From NCBI RefSeq assembly GCF_003001815.1, contig NZ_PVMZ01000006.1, forward strand, positions 62,001 to 126,000: a stretch of 64,000 nt of DNA, read 5' to 3'. The notes beneath the pieces were generated by a model. It worked only from the letters and a program-made list of their open reading frames with translations. It ran no database searches and was not told the origin of the DNA. The stretch comes from Actinoplanes italicus. GTDB taxonomy: Bacteria; Actinomycetota; Actinomycetes; Mycobacteriales; Micromonosporaceae. The translations under genes were made by a program, and so were the position numbers. Position 1 is the stretch's first letter; each line of letters starts with the position of its first letter. This document shows, in pieces, positions 30,088 to 37,734 of the stretch.

Positions 30088-31496
30088 CACGTCACCTTCC
30101 AGGTGGCGCTCTTGTTGACGATGGCGCCGGCCGAGTCGGTCACCCGGACCGCCACGGTCCAGCTGCCGGTCGCGGCCGGTGTTCCGCTGACCACACCGGT
30201 CGAGCCGTCCATGGTCAGGCCGGTCGGCAGGTTGGTGGCCACGTACGTGTAGGGCTTGAAACCGCCGGACGCCGCGATCGTGATCGTGGCCGCCGTACCG
30301 GCCGTCAGGGTCTGCCCGGCCACGCTCATCGCCAGAGCCGGCACCGAGAAGGTGAACGTCTTCGACGCGGCCTGCTGGTAGCTGTCCGTGACGGTGATCG
30401 TCGTGCTGTAGGTGCCCAGTTTCGCCGGGGTGCCGGAGACCACGCCGGTGGCTGGCGCGATGCCGAGCCCGGGAGGCAGGCCCGTGGCGGTCCAGACCAG
30501 CGCCGGTGATCCGCCGGTGGCCGCGAACGTCCTCGTGTACGCGGTCCCGCCCGCCGCGGTCAGCGTCGCGGTGTTGCTCGTGCTGATCACCGGCAGCGCC
30601 CTGATGTTCCAGGTCCAGGCGACGTAGTCCTGCTGGTCGTAGACGTCGGTGACGACCACGCGGGTCGCGTAGGTGCCGGCCGCCGCCGTGGTGGGCGTGC
30701 CGCTGACCGTCCCGGTCGAGGAGTCGATCGAGACGCCGGGCGGCAGGTTGACCGCCGACCACTTGAGGTCGCCGGTGCCGCCGGAGGACTGGAACTCCAG
30801 CGTGACCGGCAGGGTGACGTCGTTGTAGAGGGTCGCGGCCATCACGGTGGTCAGGTCGAGCTCACCGGCGTCGGTGTTGGTGTTGAAGACCGGCTCCTCG
30901 GTCTTGCTGCCGATCAGGGACGAGCTGACGTACGCGCACTCGCCGCCCTCACAGAGCAGGCCGGGCCAGGTGACCGCCGTGACGACCCGGTAGAACGGGA
31001 TCACGTCGCTCCGCCCGGCACCCCCCGCGGCGGCCGTCGAGACGCACTCGGAGGTGGTCCCGGCCGGCCGCACGCACGTACCGATGTAGAAGTGCTGCCG
31101 GTAGGTGAGCCCGTTGAGGGTCACCGGGAGCGGCTCGGTGGGCAGCACCGCGGAGGCGCCGTCCCCACCGGCCGCGTCGGCGTCGTACGCCAGGTCGGTG
31201 TAGCCGCTCGCGAGCATGCCACCGACCGCTTCCAGCGGACTGTTCCACTGCGCCCGCACACTGTTCTCGTCGCGGCCGGTCAGGAGCGCGGCCACCTTGA
31301 GGGCGTGCACGCGCTCCATCGCGTCGTCGGCGAGCTGGATGGCGATCTGCCGGTCACCGTGCAGGTGGGTGAGCCGGGTGGTGCTGACGAACAGACCGGT
31401 CAGCGACGCCGTCACCACGAGGACGACGACGATCGCCACCGCGGTCTCCACCAGGGTGAAGCCCGCTTCCGGGTCGGTCCGTACGTTACTTCTCAT
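30087..31496 (-). CDS. PilV/GspI-type minor prepilin with Ig-like repeats (module copy 2)
   Basis: The 469-residue protein carries a prepilin signal (Gly12-Phe13, Glu17 at +5: FTLVETAVAIVVVLVVTASL). A pilin-like domain of about 190 residues contains GECAYVSSSLIGSKTEEPVFN. Three putative Ig-like (He_PIG/cadherin-like) repeats follow, each with an L/V-P-P/T-G-L/V ... TG-x-VSGTP signature. Such repeats usually hold out binding domains. The fusion of a minor pilin with repeats is unusual, and the same architecture recurs at 33713-35404. It overlaps the preceding lectin-pilin gene by 11 bases. Confidence 0.85.
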   Translation of the reverse strand: MRSNVRTDPEAGFTLVETAVAIVVVLVVTASLTGLFVSTTRLTHLHGDRQIAIQLADDAMERVHALKVAALLTGRDENSVRAQWNSPLEAVGGMLASGYTDLAYDADAAGGDGASAVLPTEPLPVTLNGLTYRQHFYIGTCVRPAGTTSECVSTAAAGGAGRSDVIPFYRVVTAVTWPGLLCEGGECAYVSSSLIGSKTEEPVFNTNTDAGELDLTTVMAATLYNDVTLPVTLEFQSSGGTGDLKWSAVNLPPGVSIDSSTGTVSGTPTTAAAGTYATRVVVTDVYDQQDYVAWTWNIRALPVISTSNTATLTAAGGTAYTRTFAATGGSPALVWTATGLPPGLGIAPATGVVSGTPAKLGTYSTTITVTDSYQQAASKTFTFSVPALAMSVAGQTLTAGTAATITIAASGGFKPYTYVATNLPTGLTMDGSTGVVSGTPAATGSWTVAVRVTDSAGAIVNKSATWKVT

Positions 31497-33030
31497 TGAC
31501 GTCGGTGATCGGCGTCAGCTTGTTGATGTTGGCAGGGGCGTTCCACTTCTGCAGCTCGGAGCTGTTGCACTTCTCGACCTTCACCTTGCTGGTGCCGTCG
31601 CTGTGCGTGTCCTTGGGGGTGGCGTTGAGATCGGTCGGCTGCAGGCACAGCTTCCCGGTGGTGTCGACGATCCGGTAGCTCGTGGCGTAGCTGTCAGTGG
31701 CGTAGTACACGGTCCACAGCAGCTCCTTCGCCAGCGTGGTGGAGTTCGGGTTGCAGGACACCGTCGTCACGTAGACCTTGGCGCCGTCGCTCTGCGGCGA
31801 CTTGAGGCAGAAGTAGGCGCGGTCCGCCTCCGCCTTGGTGATGTCCCTGGTGACGGCGAGCGGGCCGGTCTTGCTGGTCGCGGGCGCCACCGGGATCGGC
31901 TGCTTCCAGATCTGGTTCCAGTCGACAGCGCCCTTCGGGCTCTGCTTGCAGAACCACGCGATCATGTACGACTGGTTCGTGTCCTGGTTGGTGACGTCCA
32001 GGCAGCGGCTGAACTGGCGGTAGTTGACCAGCTGGTTGGTCCGCGCCCCGGCCATGCCGGCGCCGACACCCGCGTCCGAGCGCCAGATGACCAGCGTGCT
32101 GTCGCTCCCGCAGCCGTTGAGAATGATCGCGGAGCCCACGGTGCTCGCGGCCTTCATGTTGATGCAGTAGCTCTCGATCCCCTGCGAGGGGCTGGTCGAG
32201 TGGAACCGGCTGCTGCCGTCCAGGCTCCACTGGAACTCGGTCGAGTTGGACGCGGTGGGACAGTTCTTGAACGCGACGGCGAGGCCGTTGGCGCGCTTCG
32301 TCTCGGCCGGGGCGAGGCACATGCCGTAGCCCCCGTTCGCCGTGTTCTCCGAGTTGATCAGCTTCAGGTACAGGTCGGGCGTGTAGCCGAACTGCTGGGT
32401 GGCGCTGCCGTTGCACAGCTTGGCGGTCAGGGCGGCACCGGCGGCCGGCTTGTTCGAGCCGGCGTCGAAGCAGAGGCTGCCGACGCTGGACGACGCGATC
32501 TTGATGGCGCCGCCGGGGATGTTGTTGTTACTGGTGGAGAAGACGTAGGTGGCGCTCAGCGTCCGCGACCCGGCGGACTGACGGGTCGGGTCGGTGGAGT
32601 CGGCGTACTGGGGTGACAGGCCCTCCGAGGTCACCGTGGCGGTCGCCGGCACCTTGGACAGCGGGCAATCGATCTTGTTGCCCTCCTGGTCGAAGTACTT
32701 GATCGTCACCTTGTACTTCAGCTTCTCGCCGGTGCCGTCGACACCGGCGTCACCGGTGACCGTGCACTGCGGCATGTCCTCCAGCTGGCCCTCCGGAATG
32801 CCGTCACCGTTCTCGTCGACGGACGCGGCGCGGACCCGGGCCATCACGACGTCCAGCCCGACCTGGGCGCCGTTGAGGGCGGTGTTGCGGTCGACGATGC
32901 CCCGGGTGGTCTTGATCTGCTGGAGGATGACCGGCAGGAGCATGGCCGACATGACGATGCCGACGGTCACGACCATCACCGCCATCGGCAGCGAGCCCCG
33001 GTCGTCCCGGGAGAAACGAAGCGAGATCAT
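31486..33030 (-). CDS. PilX/GspK-type minor pilin with ricin-B-like lectin repeats (module copy 1)
   Basis: The 514-residue protein starts MISLRFSRDDRG, then Ser13 and a hydrophobic helix (SLPMAVMVVTVGIVMSAMLL) without Glu5. The remainder has Cys-paired ricin-B-like units: SLCFDAG...AKLCNGS, YGMCLAPAE...FKNC...FQWSL, SRCLDVTNQ...CKQSP...WNQIW, KLCLQPTD...ELQKWNA. The segment QLVNY-x-QF-x-RCLDVT is shared with copy 2, showing common origin. It likely binds carbohydrate at or near a pilus tip. The ATG at 33030 overlaps the PilW-like stop by four bases. Confidence 0.82.
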   Translation of the reverse strand: MISLRFSRDDRGSLPMAVMVVTVGIVMSAMLLPVILQQIKTTRGIVDRNTALNGAQVGLDVVMARVRAASVDENGDGIPEGQLEDMPQCTVTGDAGVDGTGEKLKYKVTIKYFDQEGNKIDCPLSKVPATATVTSEGLSPQYADSTDPTRQSAGSRTLSATYVFSTSNNNIPGGAIKIASSSVGSLCFDAGSNKPAAGAALTAKLCNGSATQQFGYTPDLYLKLINSENTANGGYGMCLAPAETKRANGLAVAFKNCPTASNSTEFQWSLDGSSRFHSTSPSQGIESYCINMKAASTVGSAIILNGCGSDSTLVIWRSDAGVGAGMAGARTNQLVNYRQFSRCLDVTNQDTNQSYMIAWFCKQSPKGAVDWNQIWKQPIPVAPATSKTGPLAVTRDITKAEADRAYFCLKSPQSDGAKVYVTTVSCNPNSTTLAKELLWTVYYATDSYATSYRIVDTTGKLCLQPTDLNATPKDTHSDGTSKVKVEKCNSSELQKWNAPANINKLTPITDVNEK

Positions 33031-33689
33031 GTGGTCGGCCTTCCCTTGCTGCAGTCGCTCGTCAGCGATCCGCTGGTGATCCTCTTCGCGAGGTCGCGGT
33101 CGATGTTCTGGGTGGTGTAGATGCTGTCGAACGGCAGCGTGACCTTGCCGGAGTTGACGGTGAACCGGAGCCGGATCTGCACGTACTGGGCCTCGAACGC
33201 GGTGCCCACGCCGACCGGGTTGGAGCCGGACAGGGCGTACGACTTGTCCTCCGGCATGTAGATCTCGACCGGGCCCTTCGTGGCGTCCGCGGTCACCCCC
33301 TCGGCGATGATGAACGGGGTGCCGGGGGTGGTCGACGGCTGGTTCCAGGACGCCATGGTCAGCACGCCCTTGTTGAGGACGACCTGCCGGCACGGGTACT
33401 GCCGCACGTTGTTGCTGTCGGTCACCGGCGGCAGCGCGTACTCGAAGTACCAGCGGCCGTTCACCGCCTTGGCGTCGGAGATCCACGTGGCGTACCGCAG
33501 CTCCTTGTCGAGCCGCCGGAAGCTGACGTCGATCCGATCGCGCACGGTGACCGTCTCCTCGGCCCGGTTGACGCCCGAGTAGATCTGGATGATCGCGGTC
33601 AGTGTCACGGCCGTGACCACGGCCATGAGACTCGCCGCCACCATGACTTCCACGAGGGAATAGCCCCCGTCCTCGCGACGGCGTCGCAT
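33027..33689 (-). CDS. PilW/GspJ-type minor prepilin (module copy 1)
   Basis: The 220-residue protein has a prepilin signal MRRRREDGG-Y, with Glu14 at +5 and the helix SLVEVMVAASLMAVVTAVTLTAIIQIY. This is near-identical in pattern to the copy-2 helix. The pilin domain includes SFRRLDKELRYATWISDAKAV. GGAG six to seven bases upstream of ATG supports the start. It lies 23 bases after the first gene of the operon. It probably works with its two neighbours as an I-J-K tip complex, which primes pilus assembly in known systems. Confidence 0.87.
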   Translation of the reverse strand: MRRRREDGGYSLVEVMVAASLMAVVTAVTLTAIIQIYSGVNRAEETVTVRDRIDVSFRRLDKELRYATWISDAKAVNGRWYFEYALPPVTDSNNVRQYPCRQVVLNKGVLTMASWNQPSTTPGTPFIIAEGVTADATKGPVEIYMPEDKSYALSGSNPVGVGTAFEAQYVQIRLRFTVNSGKVTLPFDSIYTTQNIDRDLAKRITSGSLTSDCSKGRPTT

Positions 33690-33712
33690 CCGGTTCTCCT
33701 TTCCGATGAGAT

Positions 33713-35404
33713 TCACGCGATGGTCCAGACGAACGTGGTGATGGCGGTCGAGATCGGCTTGGTGCTGACCGCGGTCACGGTGACCAGGTAGGTGCCGGCC
33801 ACGGTCGGGGTGCCGACGAAGGCCTCCTTGCCGTTGTTGTAGGTGACGCCCGGGGGCAGCCCGACCGCCGTGATCTTCACGTTCTTCGCGTCGATGTTCG
33901 TGACGACCGGCACGGACACCGGCTGGTTGAGCGTCGAGGCCACGGCCGGTCCGGGCGCCGCGAAGTTCACGTCGGTCAGAAGGCCGTTGACGTCCAGCTC
34001 GAACCGGGTGCTGACGGCCATGCCCAGGCTGTCGGTCACCTTGACCGTCGGCAGGTACCGGCCGGCCGTGAGCGCGATTCCGGTGATCTTGCCGGTGGAG
34101 GCGTTGATCGAGAGCCCGGCCGGCAGATCGGTCACGGTGTAGGTGTAGGCGCCGTACCCGCCCGAGGCGGACACCGTGATGTTGGCGGCGGCGGCGACGT
34201 TCACCGACTGGGTGGGCGGCGCCGGAAGCTCGAGCTTCGGGTAGACGGTGTGCGTGAAGGTGGTCTGACCGGCGACCTTGTTGACGTCGGTGGCCAGCAC
34301 GGTCGCCGTGTAGGTGATGAGCGCGGACCCGGTGATCGCACCGGTGGCCGGGTCGAGCGTCATCTCGGCCGGCAGCCCGGTGGCGGAGAACGTGTACTTC
34401 GGGGTGCCCGTGGTGTCGCCGCCGGTGGCCGCCGCCTGGATGGTGATCGACTGTCCGACGGAGCTCCGCGGTGCGGCCGGCGACAGGGTCACGACCGGCG
34501 GGTTGACCACCCGGATGGTGATGTTCGACAGCTTGTGCGAACGGCCCTGGGCGTCGGTGACCTCCGCGGTCGCGTTGGTGACGGTGCCCGCGGTGGTGGG
34601 CTTGCCGGAGATCAGGCCGGCCGAGTTGCCGGTCAGTCCGGCGGGCAGGCCGGTGAACTTCCACGTGTTCGGCAGCGAGCCACCGGTGGCCTTGAACGTG
34701 TACGACTGCGTGTCGAGGCCAACGTAGAAGACGGACATCGGGTTGAGGGTGGTGTCCCGGATGACGGGCGAGGGGCGCTGGAAGTTGAAGATCGGCTCAC
34801 TGGCGCGGGAGACCAGGGTCGAGGCGATGTACGCGCAGCGCCCACCGGTGTCGGCGCAGCTCTTGTGCGGCCAGGTCTCCAGCACGACGACCCGGAAGTA
34901 CCGCAGGACCGTGGTGGCGTCCGCGGGCTTCTTGGTGGCCGTGTCCGGGTTGACGCAGTCGTCGGTCCACTCGAAGTAGACCTCGCAGCCGCCGACGATG
35001 ACGGTCTGCTTGAATTCGATGCCACCGAGCGTCAGCGTCTTCGTCTCGGTGGGAAGCGCGGCTTCGGCACCGGCCGAGGCGTCGACCTTCGCGTCGGACT
35101 CCATCTTCATGCTGTCGAGGTACGGCTTGAGCCGGCTCTTGAACGGGCTGTCCTGAAGTGCGGTCTTCCACTGATCGGCGGTGGCGGTCGTGCCCCGGCC
35201 GAGCAACAGCGCCTTGCCCTCCAGCGCGCGGATCTGCTCCAGCGCGGTGGCCGCGATCTGTGACGCCTGACGCTCATCGCGTTGCTGTGACACCGCGGAC
35301 GTGCCGTTCACGAAGAACACGCCGATGCCGGCCATGGCAACACTCAGAACCGCCAAGGCCACGATGAGCTCGACGACGGTAAAGCCCTCGTCTTCGCTTT
35401 TCAT
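33713..35404 (-). CDS. PilV/GspI-type minor prepilin with Ig-like repeats (module copy 1)
   Basis: The 563-residue protein is the first gene of the operon. The prepilin signal is MKSEDEG-F, Glu12 at +5, with helix FTVVELIVALAVLSVAMAGIGVF. A pilin-like region to about residue 210 has GRCAYIASTLVSRASEPIFNF, matching copy 2. About four Ig-like (He_PIG-type) repeats follow with GLPAGLTGNSAGLISGKPT-like and DLPAGLSINASTGKITG-like signatures. The ATG is preceded by GGGAG. It has one more repeat than copy 2, so the two tip complexes may differ in length. A FliA-like promoter precedes it. Confidence 0.87.
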   Translation of the reverse strand: MKSEDEGFTVVELIVALAVLSVAMAGIGVFFVNGTSAVSQQRDERQASQIAATALEQIRALEGKALLLGRGTTATADQWKTALQDSPFKSRLKPYLDSMKMESDAKVDASAGAEAALPTETKTLTLGGIEFKQTVIVGGCEVYFEWTDDCVNPDTATKKPADATTVLRYFRVVVLETWPHKSCADTGGRCAYIASTLVSRASEPIFNFQRPSPVIRDTTLNPMSVFYVGLDTQSYTFKATGGSLPNTWKFTGLPAGLTGNSAGLISGKPTTAGTVTNATAEVTDAQGRSHKLSNITIRVVNPPVVTLSPAAPRSSVGQSITIQAAATGGDTTGTPKYTFSATGLPAEMTLDPATGAITGSALITYTATVLATDVNKVAGQTTFTHTVYPKLELPAPPTQSVNVAAAANITVSASGGYGAYTYTVTDLPAGLSINASTGKITGIALTAGRYLPTVKVTDSLGMAVSTRFELDVNGLLTDVNFAAPGPAVASTLNQPVSVPVVTNIDAKNVKITAVGLPPGVTYNNGKEAFVGTPTVAGTYLVTVTAVSTKPISTAITTFVWTIA

Positions 35405-35446
35405 CTCACTCCCAGCTGTGCACTTCCCAGAGAATTGGCACAGCGT

Positions 35447-35474
35447 CCATCGGCACTGGGCCGAGGGAGTGAAG
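35447..35474 (-). promoter_or_regulatory. FliA (sigma-28)-like promoter for the minor-pilin operon
   Basis: On the minus strand CCTTCA (TTCA at 35473-35470) is followed after 15 bases by GCCGATGG (35454-35447). Sigma-28/FliA promoters in general use a -35 element, 15-base spacer and GCCGATAA-like -10. The site lies in the 75-base gap before the first pilin gene, leaving an untranslated leader of roughly 35 bases. A similar site precedes the GH18 gene. Confidence 0.5.
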
Positions 35475-35479
35475 GATTC

Positions 35480-36478
35480 TCAGCCGGTGCGATCCGCGAT
35501 GTATTCGCAGAGCTGCTCGAGCGCCCGGCGGGCCGGGCCGGCGGGCAGGCTGCGGGCACTGGTGCGGGCCGCTTCGGCGTAACCGTGCACGGTCTCCCGC
35601 GCCTGCTTCAGCGCCGCCGACTCGCGCAGCAGGCCGAGCGCCTCGGCGTGCTCCTCATCGTCGGTGAGGGGGCCCTTCGACAGGAGTTCGCGCAGACGGG
35701 GGCTGCCGGCCGAAGGGTCGGACAACGCGTAGAGCATCGGCAGGGTGGGCACGCCCTCACGCAGGTCGGTGCCGGGGGTCTTGCCGGACTGGGCGGTCTC
35801 CGAGGCGATGTCGAGCAGGTCGTCGGAGAGCTGGAAGGCGATGCCGATCGCGGTGCCGTACTCGGCCAGCGTCTCGACGTGGTGTGCCGGCAGGCCGGAG
35901 AAGAGGCCGCCGAACCGGGCCGAGGTGGCGATCAGCGAGGCGGTCTTGTCCTCGACGGCGCCCAGGTGGTGACGGATCGGGTCACCGCCGCGCGGACCGA
36001 CGGTCTCGGCCAGCTGCCCGCGGACCAGCTGGGCGAGGGTCCGCGCCTGCAGCCGGACCGCCTCGTCGCCCAGGCCGGCGGCCATCTGCGCGGCCCGGGC
36101 CAGCAGGAAGTCACCGACATACACGGCTATTCGGTTGCTCCACCGCGAGTTGGCGCTGGCCGCGCCCCGCCGCAGCGGCGCCTCGTCCATCACGTCGTCG
36201 TGGTAGAGGGTCGCCAGGTGGGTCAACTCCATGAGCACCGCGGCCGACAGCAGCTCGGGCCGGGTCGGGTCGCCGAGCTGGGCGCAGAGCGAGACGGTCA
36301 GCGGGCGGAAGCGCTTGCCGCCGGCTCGCACCAGATGCGCCGCGGCCTCGTCGATCAGCGGGTCGGGGCTCGTCACGGCGGCCCGCAGCTCGGTCTCCAC
36401 GTCCGTCAGGAAGGCCGCGACCGCGTCGCGGACGCCGGGATCGACGAGGTCGCTGAGTCCAGGTATCGAGGCCGCCAT
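35480..36478 (-). CDS. Polyprenyl diphosphate synthase (trans-prenyltransferase)
   Basis: The 332-residue protein has both aspartate-rich motifs of long-chain trans-prenyl synthases: LYHDDVMDEAPLRRG (first, DDxxD) and FQLSDDLLDIASE (second), plus GGKRFRPL for the substrate-binding Lys/Arg. It condenses isopentenyl diphosphate units to chains of C35-C45, probably for the menaquinone side chain. The exact length depends on residues before the first motif and cannot be fixed here. The ATG at 36478 is preferred to a TTG two codons earlier. It is read in the same direction as the pilin operon but the promoter between suggests separate control. Confidence 0.9.
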   Translation of the reverse strand: MAASIPGLSDLVDPGVRDAVAAFLTDVETELRAAVTSPDPLIDEAAAHLVRAGGKRFRPLTVSLCAQLGDPTRPELLSAAVLMELTHLATLYHDDVMDEAPLRRGAASANSRWSNRIAVYVGDFLLARAAQMAAGLGDEAVRLQARTLAQLVRGQLAETVGPRGGDPIRHHLGAVEDKTASLIATSARFGGLFSGLPAHHVETLAEYGTAIGIAFQLSDDLLDIASETAQSGKTPGTDLREGVPTLPMLYALSDPSAGSPRLRELLSKGPLTDDEEHAEALGLLRESAALKQARETVHGYAEAARTSARSLPAGPARRALEQLCEYIADRTG

Positions 36479-36544
36479 GATCAAGAGGCTAGATCATGGC
36501 CTCTGAGAGAACGCTGACGAGCCCGGCGGTGCAGAATCAGGGGC

Positions 36545-37711
36545 ATGACCATCACCGATCCGCTCGATCTGCTCGACTTCGACAGCCTGCTCAGCGACGA
36601 GGAGCGGCAGATCCGCGAGACGGTGGCGCGGTTCGTGACCGAGCATGTGCGGCCGCACCTCGCCGACTGGTTCGAGGCCGGCACGTTCCCCCGCGAGCTC
36701 GCTCCTGAGCTGGGCAGGCTCGGCGTTCTCGGCATGCACCTGGAGGGCTACGGCTGCGCCGGGACCAGCGCGGTGGCGTACGGCCTGGCCTGTCTGGAAC
36801 TGGAGGCCGGTGACTCGGGGCTGCGCAGCTTCGTGTCGGTGCAGGGCTCTCTCGCGATGTTCTCGATCTGGAAGTACGGGTCGGAGGAGCAGAAGCTCCA
36901 GTGGCTGCCGCGGATGGCGGCCGGCGAGGCGATCGGGTGCTTCGGTCTCACCGAGCCCGACTTCGGCAGCGACCCGGCGAACATGCGCACCCGGGCGGTT
37001 CGCGACGGCGGCGACTGGATCCTGAACGGCTCCAAGATGTGGATCACCAACGGCAGCATCGCGGACGTGGCGACCGTCTGGGCCCGTACCGATGAGGGGA
37101 TCCGGGGTTTTCTGGTCCCCAAGGACACACCCGGGTTCACCACCCGCACCATCAAGCGCAAGCTGTCCCTGCGCGCCTCGATCACCGGTGAGCTGTCGCT
37201 CGACGACGTCCGGCTGCCGGCATCCGCGCAACTGCCCGGCGCACAGGGGCTCGGTGCGCCGCTGAGCTGCCTGAGCGAGGCCCGGTTCGGCATCGTCTTC
37301 GGCTCCACCGGCGCCGCGCTGGACTCGCTGCGCGCCGCGATCGGCTACGCGAACGCCCGCGTCCAGTTCGGCAAGCCGATCGCCGCCTTCCAGCTCACCC
37401 AGCAGAAACTGGCCGACATGGCGGTCGACCTGAACACCGCGGCGCTGCTCGCCCTGCACCTGGGACGCCTCAAGGACGCCGGTGGCGTCAAGCCGCACCA
37501 GATCAGCGTCGGCAAGCTGAACAACGTGCGCCGGGCGCTGGCCATCGCCCGTGAGTGCCGCACCATCCTCGGCGGCAGCGGCATCACGCTGGAGTACTCA
37601 CCGCTGCGCCACGCCAACAACCTCGAGTCGGTGCTCACCTACGAGGGCACCTCGGAGATCCACACCCTCGTGATCGGCCAGACCCTCACCGGCCACGCCG
37701 CCTACCGCTGA
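36545..37711 (+). CDS. gcdH: Glutaryl-CoA dehydrogenase
   Basis: The 388-residue acyl-CoA dehydrogenase opens with DPLDLLDFDSLLSDEER and has LEGYGCAGTSAVAYGL, GDSGLRSFVSVQGSLAM and the catalytic Glu in VLTYEGTSEIHTL. These are the markers of glutaryl-CoA dehydrogenases rather than ordinary acyl-CoA dehydrogenases. Members oxidise and decarboxylate glutaryl-CoA to crotonyl-CoA in lysine and tryptophan breakdown. It stands alone; CAGGGGC precedes the ATG. An inverted repeat AGAGGC-N9-GCCTCT at 36484-36504 lies in its promoter region and could be an operator. Confidence 0.9.
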   Translation: MTITDPLDLLDFDSLLSDEERQIRETVARFVTEHVRPHLADWFEAGTFPRELAPELGRLGVLGMHLEGYGCAGTSAVAYGLACLELEAGDSGLRSFVSVQGSLAMFSIWKYGSEEQKLQWLPRMAAGEAIGCFGLTEPDFGSDPANMRTRAVRDGGDWILNGSKMWITNGSIADVATVWARTDEGIRGFLVPKDTPGFTTRTIKRKLSLRASITGELSLDDVRLPASAQLPGAQGLGAPLSCLSEARFGIVFGSTGAALDSLRAAIGYANARVQFGKPIAAFQLTQQKLADMAVDLNTAALLALHLGRLKDAGGVKPHQISVGKLNNVRRALAIARECRTILGGSGITLEYSPLRHANNLESVLTYEGTSEIHTLVIGQTLTGHAAYR

Positions 37712-37734
37712 AGATCAAGTCCGGCTGGGTTTTG

